A DNA stretch of 64,000 bases from Glomus cerebriforme (taxonomy: Eukaryota; Glomeromycota; Glomeromycetes; Glomerales; Glomeraceae). The translations under genes were made by a program, and so were the position numbers. Below are positions 36,376 to 49,700 of this stretch, one piece after another. Location: assembly GCA_003550305.1 (NCBI GenBank), contig QKYT01000278.1, positions 66,780 to 130,779 on the forward strand. Reading direction: 5' to 3'. The notes under the pieces were generated by a model that was not told where the DNA came from, ran no database searches, and worked only from the letters and a program-made list of their open reading frames with translations. The first letter of the stretch is position 1; each line of letters opens with the position of its first letter.

Positions 36376-36797
36376 GTTTCTTTCAAATGAATACTCGAAG
36401 TGAAAACTAGGGTATTTTTATTAAAGAATGATTCGAATCGCGTCGAAATATCGTGTAAATGGTGTAATGCTGCTGATCATAAATAATTCTGTGTATAACT
36501 TTCATTGGCCAATTAACCCATTGTGTTAAATTTACTGCATTAATTATCACACCCTAGTTTAAATAAGAAATTTGGAATTCATATGAGAATTTCTTTACGT
36601 ATTAATGCCCTTCTCTGCTCAATCAGCTCTAAGAATTCTATATCATTGGAAAAATTAAAGAAATTTCGGATATACAAGAAGATCTACAGTTTGTGGTAAA
36701 TCATTTTATGATAATCATATTTGTCGATCTGCGTAACAAAAGCCTTCTCACTGTAATATTATTAATATATATATACCTTATTTTTTTTTAAGCAGTC
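36376..36797. other. Divergent promoter region EED / RTF1
   Basis: About 420 bp shared by two divergent chromatin genes. Moderately AT-rich; a TA-rich tract and poly-T run (36760-36790) precede the RTF1 start. No repeat or open frame is supported. Confidence 0.5.
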
Positions 36798-38539
36798 ATG
36801 TCCGATTTAGAAGACGAAATTCTTGCACTCGCTGGTGACGTTAGTGAAAACTCAAAACGGTCTGAACAAGCTTCCGAACTTGATGGTTCACAATCCGGCT
36901 CTGGTGAAGAAAATAGACGTACTTCTGGACAAAAAAGGAAGAATAGAGGATCAAGATCTCCTTTGCCTGAATTTGAAGGTGACAGTAAAGATAAACGCCG
37001 AAGAGGTTCTCCTGATTATGGACCAGATTTGTATCGTGATAGAAGTGATAGAGAAAGATTGGGAACCTTAAATGAACTTGCACGAGAGAGGATCTTGGCG
37101 GACAGAGCAGAAAAGAAACAACATCACCTGGATCTGCATGCAGTACAGCAATTATTTGATCCTTTAGATGATAAATCGAAGAGATCTTCACGAGCAAAGA
37201 AAGCGAGTAAAAAGAAGTTTAATGAGTTTAAACGCCGACGTGCTGAGAAGGAACAAAAAACAAAATCTGGTTCTCAAAGTCCGGAACCTGGTGAACCTGC
37301 CTCATCATCAAATGATGAATATGAAGGGGATGGTGATAAAGATGGCAATGATACTCAAGAAGTAAGCTTATAATGTTCAAATTATTTTTTTTAGTTTAGT
37401 TTCTTATATTCCAATTATAAATTTCATAAATATCAGGATATTACGTTGCAAGAACTGAGAACTATCCAAGTATCTCGACATATGCTTGTAAATTGGATGT
37501 TCGCTCCATTCTTAGCCGATGCCATAGTAGGATGTTACGTTCGATTGCATATTGGAGATAGAGAAGACAAACAAGTGTATCGTTTGTGTGAGATTGAAGG
37601 TGTTGAAACTACAGAAAATAAATACTACGTCGATAAGACTATTACAAATAAGGTGCTCAAACTTAGACATGCTGATGCTGTTAAATGTTGGCCTATGGAT
37701 ATTGTATCCAATCAATATGTTGATCAAGCAAGTATTTTTCTTATTTTGTCTAAATTGACTATTTCAATATTAACAATGATCTAATTTTCAAACATTTTTA
37801 GTCCGAATTTGAGCGTTGGTTAATCACTATGAAGAATTCTAATATTGAATTGCCATCAAAGGAACATACTGCGCGTAAACAAGAAGATTTAAATAAGGCT
37901 AAAGAATATATACTTACTGAAAAAGATGTTGAAAATATTGTCCAACAAAAGAAAGCTCTACGTGGCGAAAAGAAAGAGTTGACAATTGAGAAATCAAATT
38001 TAACAACTCTCAAATATTTTGCAGAGCTTAGAGGAGATATTAAAGAAGCTAGGGAGTTAGATACAAGGATACAAGAGATTAGCGAGGAACTAGAAAAATT
38101 TGCTACAGAACGTGATCCAACTGATGACGTCTGGGCGCGCATTAATGCGAGAAACAAAAAGCAAAATAAAGAAGATGCTCGTGTGGCAGAACAGCGCAAA
38201 ATGGAACTTGCTAAAGGAATCAAAAAATATGTTCCTCATGAGATTAAAAAAGAACCCAATGTTAAAAAGCCTAAAGGAGAGGGATTTGAAGACAATGAAC
38301 GGACAATTAGAATGTGTGATTTCAAAAAATTAATTTACATTTCCGATATTCCACTCAAATTAAAGGAAGATCCTTATTGGAATTATAGTGAGGAGAGGGA
38401 GATAGTTGAAGATGAATATTCCATCAAATACGGTCAATTCCGTGAACATATTGATTCTAATCGATCTCTATCCTTTCGGGATCTAATGCAAAGAAATCAA
38501 TCTGAACAAATGAGCCTTCTATCTGCACATATGCTCTGA
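36798..38539 (+). CDS. RTF1: RTF1, Paf1 complex subunit (Plus3 domain)
   Basis: Three exons (36798-37361, 37437-37727, 37802-38539) give 530 residues. RTF1 works with the Paf1 complex on elongating Pol II, promoting H2B ubiquitination and Spt5 binding. The start MSDLEDEILALAGD is typical. A charged region follows, with KKKFNEFKRRRAEKEQK. The Plus3 domain begins ITLQELRTIQVSRHMLVNWM and runs through FLADAIVGCYVRLHIGDRED, YRLCEIEGVE, KYYVDKTITNKVLKLRHADA and QSEFERWLITMKN. The coiled-coil tail has DDVWARINARNKKQNKEDAR. The second intron starts GCAAGT and ends AG, so it is a GC-AG intron; only this join keeps the frame into the conserved SEFERW. Confidence 0.93.
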
Positions 38540-39710
38540 TTTTTTAAGATAAATAAATTCTCTTTATTAACATATTTTAAATGGATTGATTGTATTTAAT
38601 ATGACTCTTTTATTTCAGTATTGAGCTTGTTTTACATTTGACAAAGTTCAGAATACAATATAACTTAAAGAAATCAATGATGATTTCAATATTCCGAGGA
38701 AGAATCACGACAATAGTAAAGAAATTACAAAAATGAATGAAATTTTGAATCTTTCAAAAGAACATTCAATAATTTCATTATAACCGGTTAGAACAAGATG
38801 GAATTGATATAAATAAAATATACTTAAAACTGAAGATTGAGAAAAGAATCGAATGAAGCATTTATTTGGAAATTATTTGGAAATTATTTATCTTCTTATT
38901 CAATAAAAATAGAATATATTAAGATGATGATTATGTTTCTGGAGAATATCGAAGATACGCAAAATTTATCATTTCTTTAATTATCGCAATCTTTATTTAT
39001 CATCTAGATTTATCACCTGATAGAATTGGTTTAAAGTAATAATTCTAAATTAGCGATTTAGGCATTAAATAATTCAAAGAAATTATTATATACAGTATTT
39101 AAATTAATAAGCTAGCTACCTATCTATATCTATCTATATAATTAAAAAAATTTGTAACGTTTAGAGTAACTGTATAAATAATGCTTTAAAGTTGTGTAAC
39201 CTAATCACAAAATGTTTCTACGAGGTTATACGAATTTCCAAAAAAGGAAATTGATGTGCATACACATAATTCTGGCCGGAATTAAAAATTATAAATAAAA
39301 TTAAAATATCACTAAGTAAAGCAACAGGTAGTAAACTAGTATACAGTCAGACTTCTATACAGTCACATCCCATATAGTACATACTTATTAGTTATTATGT
39401 CACTATTCTTATTACTATTAGTTCTTATTTTTTGGGCATTTGCTATAATTTAGTATTAAAATCTCTTACATGCTAATGACGTGCATTAACGAATATAACC
39501 ATTTCGATTTCACTTTTCTATCCTCGCTATTTCAAGTTTCAACTATTTTCGCCTTATAATTTAGCATATTTTATTTGTAAATCAAAAAAGGCAAATTACA
39601 TATTGTATATTATTATATTATCTATACAATGATAATAAAGACATTGTAAGGATGGTAAATTATTAAACTTTCAAAAATACATAAATATAAAATTTACTAA
39701 TATAAATATT
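38540..39710. other. Convergent intergenic region with repeat copy
   Basis: About 1.2 kb between RTF1 (+) and the fucose synthase gene (-). AT-rich, with faint coding-like texture in 38650-38760 but immediate stops. TTTGGAAATTA is duplicated head to tail at about 38868-38890. The transposon-end-like repeat copy 2 is at 39344-39412. No intact gene is seen. Confidence 0.5.
39344..39412 (+). repeat. Transposon-end-like repeat, copy 2
   Basis: CAGTCAGACTTCTATACAGT followed by CACATCCCATATAGTACATA and TTAGTTATTATGTCACTATT. It parallels 23477-23605 word for word with scattered substitutions. The flank reads GTATA before CAGTCAG, which would fit a TA target; this is inference. Confidence 0.45.
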
Positions 39711-41571
<1,861 letters not shown>

Positions 41572-43345
41572 ATGAGTGGTATGGAAGAAACTACTGATAT
41601 GACTGTCTTCATTTCCTTGTTAAAGAGGGTGGCAAGAGCTTTTTTCCAAACAGCACATATTGTAGTTTTGGATCAGCTCACCAAACAAGAGGCAATAAGC
41701 GACGAAAACTTGGCGAAAGGCGTTGGTCTTAACGTCAAAGAGATCCACAAGCTTTGCGGTACTCTGAAAGAAGCACGTCTCATTAAAACGTTCACAAAAG
41801 CTGAACCAAAGAAAGCAGAACAGCGGGCAATTCCAAGAACTTATTATTATGTTGACTGGCAACAGGTAACTAATTGTTAAATAATATGAAATTGCTATTT
41901 CATTTTATTTATTTATTTTATTTTATTTTTAAATAGGTAGTCAACGTTATTAAATGGAAAATTTTTAAAATCCGTGAAATGGTCGGCGATCGAATGCGAA
42001 GCGTATGAATTTACTTTTATTTGAATTAAATGGATATTCTAAATTCATGTAAAACAATTTATACTAAAGGGTTTTGGTGAATGTAGGAGCAAGAAAATAA
42101 GGGATATTTATGTCCAGGTTGCAAAAAAGTATTTGCGCCTCTTGACGTCCATAACCTTTTTGATCCTGTTCGTCAAACATTTATATGTGATTTATGTCAT
42201 TCTGAATTGGATCATAATGACAACGCTGAAAATGTTAAGGGGTCCGAGAAGCTTCATGGAAGGTAATTGAAAACAATAATTAATTCATAAATATTTATAA
42301 TTTAACTTACTGATTATGATTAAAATTTTTTAGATTCATGGAGCAAAGTAAACCGATAATCGATTTATTGAAAACTATTGATAAACTACGAATCCCTGTG
42401 TATGTATTCACTTACATAGATTTTAGTATAGGATTAGACTTTTCTTTTCGCAATAATTTATCTCTATTTGTATAAAAGTTCTTCAATTGAAAAATTACAA
42501 GCTGGATCAGGCGCAAAGAATGGTCAACCAGGTTCTACTCGTATGTAATAATTTAATAATAATACGTCGTATTGTATTTTAGTATTGATATTTATTTATT
42601 TCCATGTAATATTTTAGAGGAACATGATGTACAATATGCCCAAGACACCAGCCAACAATTGGGGGGAGATATTGTCGTTGTGTTCCAAGATGATAATGAG
42701 ACTTCTAAAATAGAGCGACAAGCAGAACTTGCAAAAAAGCGGCAAGTGTTTTTTAAATATTTGTATTATTAATTTCCGTTTAGGAAAATAATTTATTTTA
42801 TTTTGTTTTTTTTTATACTTGGATTATTTTTTTTTCTTTTTTTTTTTGTATTTTATAGGCAACAAAATGCATTACCTGCTTGGCATGTTCGTAGTACAGT
42901 TTCAGGTGAAATGATGGTTTCAAATACTTGGAATTCAGGAGCAAGCAAAGAGGTTGAAGAGCAAAAGGTGGAAAATGTCAGAGTTAATGAGAAAGACGAT
43001 GAGGGACACAATCGATATTTAGAAGAATATTATGCTAATCTTTATAATCAAGATACTGATACATCGCCAATTGTTGAGGAAATTGAAGATGATGAATTTG
43101 AAGAAATAGAAATGGAAGGAGGCGAAGATGAAGAATTTATGGAGAGTCAAGAGTTTGAAGAAATTGAAATAGACACCTATAATAGCCGTACATTCGCTGA
43201 GGATGAAGATGGTAATCTTGATATGGTCGATTTGGAAGGTTCGCTTCGATATGCTAAACGATCAAGAACAGGATCTATTGATGATAGTTATGGGAAATAC
43301 CATGGAAATGGTAATAAGAAAACCAATGGTACTACTCATTATTGA
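41572..43345 (+). CDS. TFA1: TFIIE large (alpha) subunit
   Basis: About 390 residues over seven exons. TFIIE-alpha recruits and stimulates TFIIH in the Pol II pre-initiation complex. The N-terminal winged helix is clear (LLKRVARAFFQTAHIVVLDQ, ISDENLAKGVGLNVKEIHKL, TYYYVDWQQVVNVIKWKIFK). A zinc ribbon follows with GYLCPGCKKVFAPLDVHNLF and FICDLCHSEL, two CxxC pairs. After a linker come HGRFMEQSKPIIDLLKTIDK and a helix (IERQAELAKKRQQNALPAWH). The C-terminal third is strongly acidic (EEIEDDEFEEIEMEGGEDEE), as in yeast Tfa1. The start Met lies three codons before a second Met; the first is taken. It converges on the CUE-domain gene. Confidence 0.92.
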
Positions 43346-43667
43346 TAAAGTAAAATTTCTTATTTTATTTGTTTGATCTCAATTAGAAATATTTACGTTT
43401 TAGATATACTGAATGCAATAATATATCATATAGAAAATTTTTTTTTCCTTTTTTTTTTTTTCTTTTTATTGTGCTTATGATTGATATATAATTTCAGTTT
43501 ATTTTTATTTATGTAGATCAAACATTTTACAATTATAACAAATAAAAAAAATTATAAATAATATCAATGGGGGGGGTTTTTGAATAATGTTAATATAAGT
43601 AAAATAAAATATACAAGTAAATTATCTAATCAAATTAATAATGAAATTGATAATAAAATAATTCTAA
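43346..43667. other. Convergent 3' intergenic region
   Basis: About 320 bp between the TFIIE-alpha stop and the CUE-gene stop. Poly-T tracts (43438-43468) and a run of G (43569-43576) are present. No gene is seen. Confidence 0.5.
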
Positions 43668-45000
43668 TTATTGTTTCAAGTCTAAATCTTTTTTAATTTC
43701 TTCTGCATCTAAATATTAAAAAGATAAAAAAAAAATCAATTTTAAAGGAATTGTATTATTTTTAATGTAAAACGAATGTAAATATAAATTACCTGCACTA
43801 GTAGCCCTGTGAATATCATACCTTCCAGAAGAAGTTGAAGTTGTTGTTGATGATGATGTTGATGTAGAATTATTATTATTACTATTTGAAATTTCAATAT
43901 CATCATTTATTTTATATGGAGAAGCCGTAGAAGCAGAATTAGTTGAGGATTGATTTTGATCATCTCTTATAATTTTTATTTGATGATTATTGATGGAAGA
44001 ACTAAATACATCATCATCAACAGTATCCTTGTTAACATCAATACCATGCGATCCATAAACCGGTTGAGATTTTAAAGGTGAAATTCGAGTATCAGGAGTA
44101 TTAATGGGAGCAATACCGATGTATTGACGATCATTATTTTTTTGTTGTTGTTGTAAAGGAGAAAAATCTTCATCAAGTAAAGGATTGTCGGCTTCATAGC
44201 CAGGTAAACTTGTATAATGTGGAGTAGAATGTTGAGTTGTTTCATTTCTTGCTACTGATTGTTGTTTAATTTTTTCATACCATTCTTTAGCTTTCTTTTT
44301 TGTTGCTAAAATAAAAATAAGTTTAATAATTTAAGAGAAATATTAAGAAATTATTTAAATCAAATCAATTCTTACTATCAACGGCTTGAACAATTTTTTC
44401 TTTGATTATTGGTAATTCCTCTATGCAGTATAAATATATAAATTTAATAAATTGTAAATATGTATTTATATAAATTAATGAATTTAAAAATATAAACCTG
44501 AAAAATCAGGGAAAGCAGATTGTTGTTGTTGTTGTTGTTGTTGAGGTGGTGGTTGCTGTCGTTGTGCATGAGGATTTTCAGCATAAAATTGTCCTAAAAT
44601 CATATAAATTTTAACAATTTTCTAAACAAAAATTAATTTGTAATAAAAACTTACTATCTGCCTCGGCCGCTAAACTTCTAGCTAATTCTTCGTCACGTTC
44701 AATTTGCTCTCTAGTGCTAGAACTTAAATATCCAGACTATATGTTATGTGGAAAAGTTATTTAAAAAATTTGCAGAAAAGAGTATAAACAATCTGATTTT
44801 AAAGTGTACAAACATACTTCGGTTTGAACTGGAATAGTTTCTTCACTTTTGTAGTTTGGGTCAGACATACCCAAAAGAACATTTATACTTTGTTCTAAAC
44901 TTGCTTGATTAGCATCAAATATCATTTCACATACTTCAGGATCTACGTCAGGGAACATACCCTTCAGGGTATTTATTGCTTCAGATCTTTGAGCTGCCAT
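43668..45000 (-). CDS. CUE-domain ubiquitin-binding protein (Cue5-like)
   Basis: About 345 residues over six exons. The N-terminal CUE domain is plain: RSEAINTLKGMFPDVDPEVC then EMIFDANQASLEQSINVLLG, with the MFP motif and the C-terminal leucine pair that binds ubiquitin. The region after it resembles Cue5 (STREQIERDEELARSLAAEA), a ubiquitin-Atg8 adaptor for selective autophagy. A helix follows (IIKEKIVQAVDTTKKKAKEW). The remainder is disordered, rich in Ser/Thr/Asn, with a pure CAA-coded Gln run. The Atg8-interaction motif of yeast Cue5 could not be placed with confidence, so the autophagy role is inference. The start is the first Met; GET5 lies divergent about 300 bp away. Confidence 0.8.
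44521..44543 (-). repeat. CAA microsatellite coding poly-Gln
   Basis: Seven to eight uninterrupted TTG triplets on the plus strand, read as CAA (Gln) in the CUE-domain gene and followed by Pro codons. Pure codon repetition suggests length variation between strains. Confidence 0.8.
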
Positions 45001-45183
45001 TGTTAAACTGATTTTTTTTTAGATACAACGTAAAAAAATTTAGAATGTAAAGAAAATGAAACAATTTAATGAAACAATTTAATGAAACAAAAATTGATAG
45101 GTTTATATAATAACACATATACTTAGCAATTTTCGATTACTTTGTTTTCCTCTTTAGTTTTTCCGTAGATATCACATGAGAAA

Positions 45184-45240
45184 ATGGCGCAGCAAACTAA
45201 AAGGGGTCCGACCGTATGTACTTTAAAATACTTTTTTTAG
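45184..45240 (+). promoter_or_regulatory. Upstream ORF in the GET5 leader
   Basis: An 18-codon open frame (MAQQTKRGPTVCTLKYFF, then stop) begins 122 bases before the chosen GET5 start and is in another frame. It could reduce GET5 translation if the transcript starts upstream. It also contains a possible donor (GTATGT), so it could instead be an untranslated or alternative first exon. Confidence 0.3.
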
Positions 45241-45305
45241 AAATGATCGACAAAATGTTCATGTATTTATTAGTGGTCAAAACGAAATTATTTGATTATT
45301 TAAAA

Positions 45306-46161
45306 ATGAGTTTAGTTGACGAAACGAATTTTGTTACAAATTTTCTTAGTTCCTTATCTTCACGTCCCGTGAGATATCCTCAAGATTTCGCTCCCCCTCT
45401 TCAAACGCGTCAAAAACCAGTAAGTTGGAAGATTTCTGAACCATGCTTGCTTATTTTATTTGTAACGAGTTTTTCAATAAATTTTTTAGACACCAAATGT
45501 ATTATCTAAAAAATCAACAGGAAAATCAAGACTTCAAGAGACTTCACAAAACGTTGAACCTGCTCAAGAAGGTACGAACGTTATAAACTAGATAAATATT
45601 CCTTATTTTTGTTTTCGAATAATGTTTGTAATTTTTTTTTTAGAAATTCCCATTCAAGTAAAAATCAAATCACTTAAAGGAGGTCAAACACTTATAGTTC
45701 AATTAAATAATTCTGATACAATTCTTAATCTTAAAGAAAAATTACAACCTCTTACTTCAATTCCTGTTAATAATCAAAGATTGATATTAAAAGGAAAAGC
45801 TTTAGTTGATATTAAAACTTTATATGAATATGGTATTGATAATGATACCACAATACATTTAGTTCAAAAGTCCGGTAGCGCTCCAGCTAGTTCTACTACT
45901 ACTGATAAATTGTCTCCTCCTGTTTCTTCAAATTCAGCTCAAGAATCTCCTATTTCTTTAAATGAACAAAAACTTACTTCTGCTGCTACAGAAAAATTGA
46001 AAGATCCTCAATTTTGGCGCGCTTTACGTATCTTTCTTCAAGATCAATTTTCTCAAAATAGTGATGTCGATCATGTTTTTCAAGAATTTTTAAATGTTTA
46101 TAAAGAATTTAATGGAAAAATTATCGAGGATTTTGACAAACAGTCAAAAACTGCTGAATAG
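45306..46161 (+). CDS. GET5: GET5/MDY2, ubiquitin-like tail-anchored targeting factor
   Basis: Three exons (45306-45419, 45490-45571, 45644-46161), 237 residues. GET5 bridges Get4 and Sgt2 in delivery of tail-anchored proteins to Get3. The N-terminus DETNFVTNFLSSLSSRPVRY then PQDFAPPLQTR matches the Get4-binding helices of yeast Get5. A ubiquitin-like domain follows (VKIKSLKGGQTLIVQLNNSD, LNLKEKLQPLTSIPVNNQRL, ILKGKALVDIKTLYEYGIDN). The C-terminus KDPQFWRALRIFLQDQF with VFQEFLNVYKEF fits the homodimerisation domain. The frame extends upstream to further Met codons at 45243; the Met at 45306 (MSLVDETNF) is preferred by comparison with the short yeast N-terminus. Confidence in the family comes from the three-part order. 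Confidence 0.85.
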
Positions 46162-46703
46162 AATTATTTATTTGTAATATTAGAAATGATGCCTTGAATT
46201 TTTATCAAAAATATATCCTACTCAAAATTTAATAAATTTAATATTATAAATCATAAAACCAACATCATCAAAGTATTTAATATAATTTACAATTTGATGT
46301 GGAAAAAAATCTGTCAAAAGAACAATAATAGACAAATACTTAATAAATACTTATATAAAATACAATAAAATTATAACACCCCACCCCCGAAAAAAAAAAA
46401 TCTAAAATTACAAAATAAGAAATTTAATTTATAAACGAATGTTAATTTACACTATAGTAATAACTATAATAAACAAAAAAGAAAGAGGAAAAAAAACCTG
46501 TAGAGATAGACCCTTTAACAAAGTCCTAAACCAAGAATTAAAATATAATTGTTGAATACCATTATATGAATAATAATTCAAAATTTAAAAAAGGTTAATA
46601 AGATTAAAAAGCTTGTAAATAAATAACAAATTTTTTCGCATCATAGATTTCAAAGTCTATTGAAAAACCTTTACGTATGTTCGTGTAACTTTTAGTTCCA
46701 TCA
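46162..46703. other. Convergent 3' intergenic region
   Basis: About 540 bp between GET5 (+) and VPS8 (-). AT-rich with a C run near 46379-46387 and several AATAAA-like hexamers on both strands. No gene is seen. Confidence 0.5.
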
Positions 46704-49700
46704 TTAGATCTAAATTTTTTTGTAAAAAAAAAATCATACTCAGAAATAAATCGAGATTAGCATATAAAACGAACCTATACTCACAATTTTGTCTTTACCC
46801 TTAAGTTTTCCCGTTGAGCTATCCATTGAATCATTATTATCGCTCCGTCGTTCTATTTTTTGACACTCCTTACACTTAATTTCTGGTTCGCTTTCTGTAG
46901 AAATGTTCGATTCGGTCTCGAGGCATCTACGATGGTAACCGTGGCCGCAACGGAAAAGCAACAGGTCGTTTTCTTGAGTCGTCGACGATGTTGAAGGTTG
47001 AGGAGAAGACGATGACGCAGGAAATGGGTTGAAAGATGTCGAAGCTTCATCAGACAGGTTCTCAGATTCTTCAAGTAATTCAAGGGTCGGTAAGGCATCT
47101 GCAATATTGGCAGGGTTGGATATAATGGATGAATGGGGCGTTTTCTTTTCGGGTGAACCCCAACCAGATGGTGTGCGGAGGGCCAAGGGGTTAAGATCCG
47201 TTCCCCAGAACTGACCCCTACACACTTCACATACCCCCCTACGAGGGCGCCAGCCTTTACCACGCTGTCTAACAACACCTGCTACATTCATGAACAAGTC
47301 CTTTTCAAATAGTCGGTTGGTCATAGCTAGCAACTGACCTTCATATTTATATGTATCAATCATCCCTACGAAAATGTCCCGAAAGTCCGAGACGGTACTA
47401 TTCCTTTTGGCTTGCGACTGAATAAATCTAAGCAATAGTCTCGGCAATGAAACGTAAGGTGAAGATGTGGACAACAATAAGGACCTCATAATAGACTGAA
47501 CGTATGATTTAAAAGTTGTAATTAGATGATTTGCAATATGTGGTGGTATAGATGATCTCGGTACTTCAAATGAGGATAATTGTCCGTTAGCTAAAAGTTT
47601 TTCTGACATCATTGGAGGTATTGGTGGTATGACACTTGAAGATATAGCTTTGGTGGCATCCAAAAATGCATCAAGAAGTTTAAACCATAATAATTCGGTT
47701 TCACTTTCTGTGGTACGGTCCTGAGGTAAGGCAACAGCGCCTTCAGAACCTTTGGCTAAGGTTGCTCGTCGGCAACTATTCTCACATAAAAGAATGCCAA
47801 TTTTGAGTACACCTTTCAATTTCATTAAAGATGTCTCTATTTTGGTTTTTTCCATTAATGTCCATCGGTCATTCATGTCATTTTTTTTATCTTCAATCAA
47901 TAAAAGAATTTCCTGTTTTTTTTCTTGGACAATATCCAAAATCTTATTAAGCGCTTCAATTGCTTTACCACTCCTTTCCAAAATCCAAACCACTGCGTCT
48001 ACAATATCAGTGTTATCACAAATAGGCAATACATATTCCATTCGATAGGTATCTTGATGAGTTTGTAAATAATGGTATACACCTGTAGGATCAAACTTGC
48101 ACATTAATGCAATATACTGTTCATGAATTTCCGGACCTATAAGAAAGGATTCTGAATATGCTTCAGACATGATAACTTGTTCTTCGACAGTTCGAACCCT
48201 CATAAGTTCTCCGCCTGTCACATTTTCTTGAGAAGGTTCCAAAAGTCCTCTTAAATACGTGAATAAACGTACTGGAGATGATGATAAATTATCGATTACT
48301 TTTTTATGATCACTGTCAAAATATGTTTTAATTATTGCGGCAGTCTGTTCACCATCGATATCGACGATTTCATCAATTCTCGTTATAATAGTTTGTGTAA
48401 CTTCCTCTCGCTGTTTCTCCGTAAGCTTACTGTTAGGATTTAATAAGCTACGAATGCAATCAAAAACTTCATTTCTTCGCTCAGGATCTTTCAAATAAGT
48501 TGTCACTAATAATCCGTATTTTTTGTCTGCTTTATACACGTGTTCCAACACTCTCCAAAAACCAGCATTTTCATATAATTGGACCATCTGATTTTCATCT
48601 TGTGGTGTATAAATAGATAATAAACATTCTACTGAAAGTTGTCGTTCTTCACGAGTACGAGGATCATTATCAGTACTGAGATGAACAAGTATCTTATGTA
48701 TGACGGATGGAGGTAATAAAAGGAATTGTGTGTATTTTGGTAAATTACGTGCTACAAAACTGTATAAATAGGAAATATCTGTCTGGGAAAATTCCGGATT
48801 ATAAGAAAAACCCGATGTCATCACTTCTAACAAGATATTCACTAATAACTGGCGATTGACAATTTTCCCGGGTAATTCCTCTTCTTCAAAGTACTCATCT
48901 CCATTCATAATTATTTCAACCCCATTTAAATAAGAATCTTCAAAAGCAATGTCTAAAGCCTGTAAGAACGCTTTTGTATCAAACTTTAAGAAGATTCTAA
49001 GATAGGGATAAGTAGGTTCTGGGCCTTTCAACTCATCTTCAGCTGTTAAAATTAATTCTCCACCGTGCCTAGGCCATACAACACAACGACCCGAAAACAC
49101 AAAAGAATATAATGTTGTTCGAGCCTCATTAGCTTCTGCTTCAGATAGTGGAGCGCCATTAGGATATGTGCGACCAGTGAGAATATTTCCTAAGTAAGTA
49201 TAAAATTTGCGGGCGTTTGTTCTCATTGCCTCCAAATCTTCACCCGCTTCATTAACATCAATTGAAATGGAAGAACTTGACATTGAAGATCGATGCTTCT
49301 TTTTCTTTCGTTTTTCTGAAATCAATATTTTCCTGATTATTTTAAGAAGCTTAACAGCTGGACTAACGTAATCCATCATGGAGCGATTCCAAACATACAT
49401 CATCGCATCATAGAGTCCTTCGCTTTGACATAATTGGATAACTTGATCAATGTCTATACATTGAGGATTAATGTGCCATATGCATTTTTCAACTTTTGCA
49501 AGCATACGACGATTCTTATAGTGATCGACGAGGTCTTTCATTATTTCTGGTGGCAGATCCTTTATTTTATCATCAAGTATATATGGTTCTAAAACTTCAA
49601 GGAGTATTCCTTTAGCAGAAGCATCAGAATATCGCTCATAAACGTCGTTAAATAGAAAGTCCTCTCTGTGCATACTGAGACAGGCCTCAATACATGCGAC

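Noticed and set aside
47029..48048. Plus-strand frames opposite VPS8
   Set aside because: They are antisense shadows of the conserved VPS8 exon.
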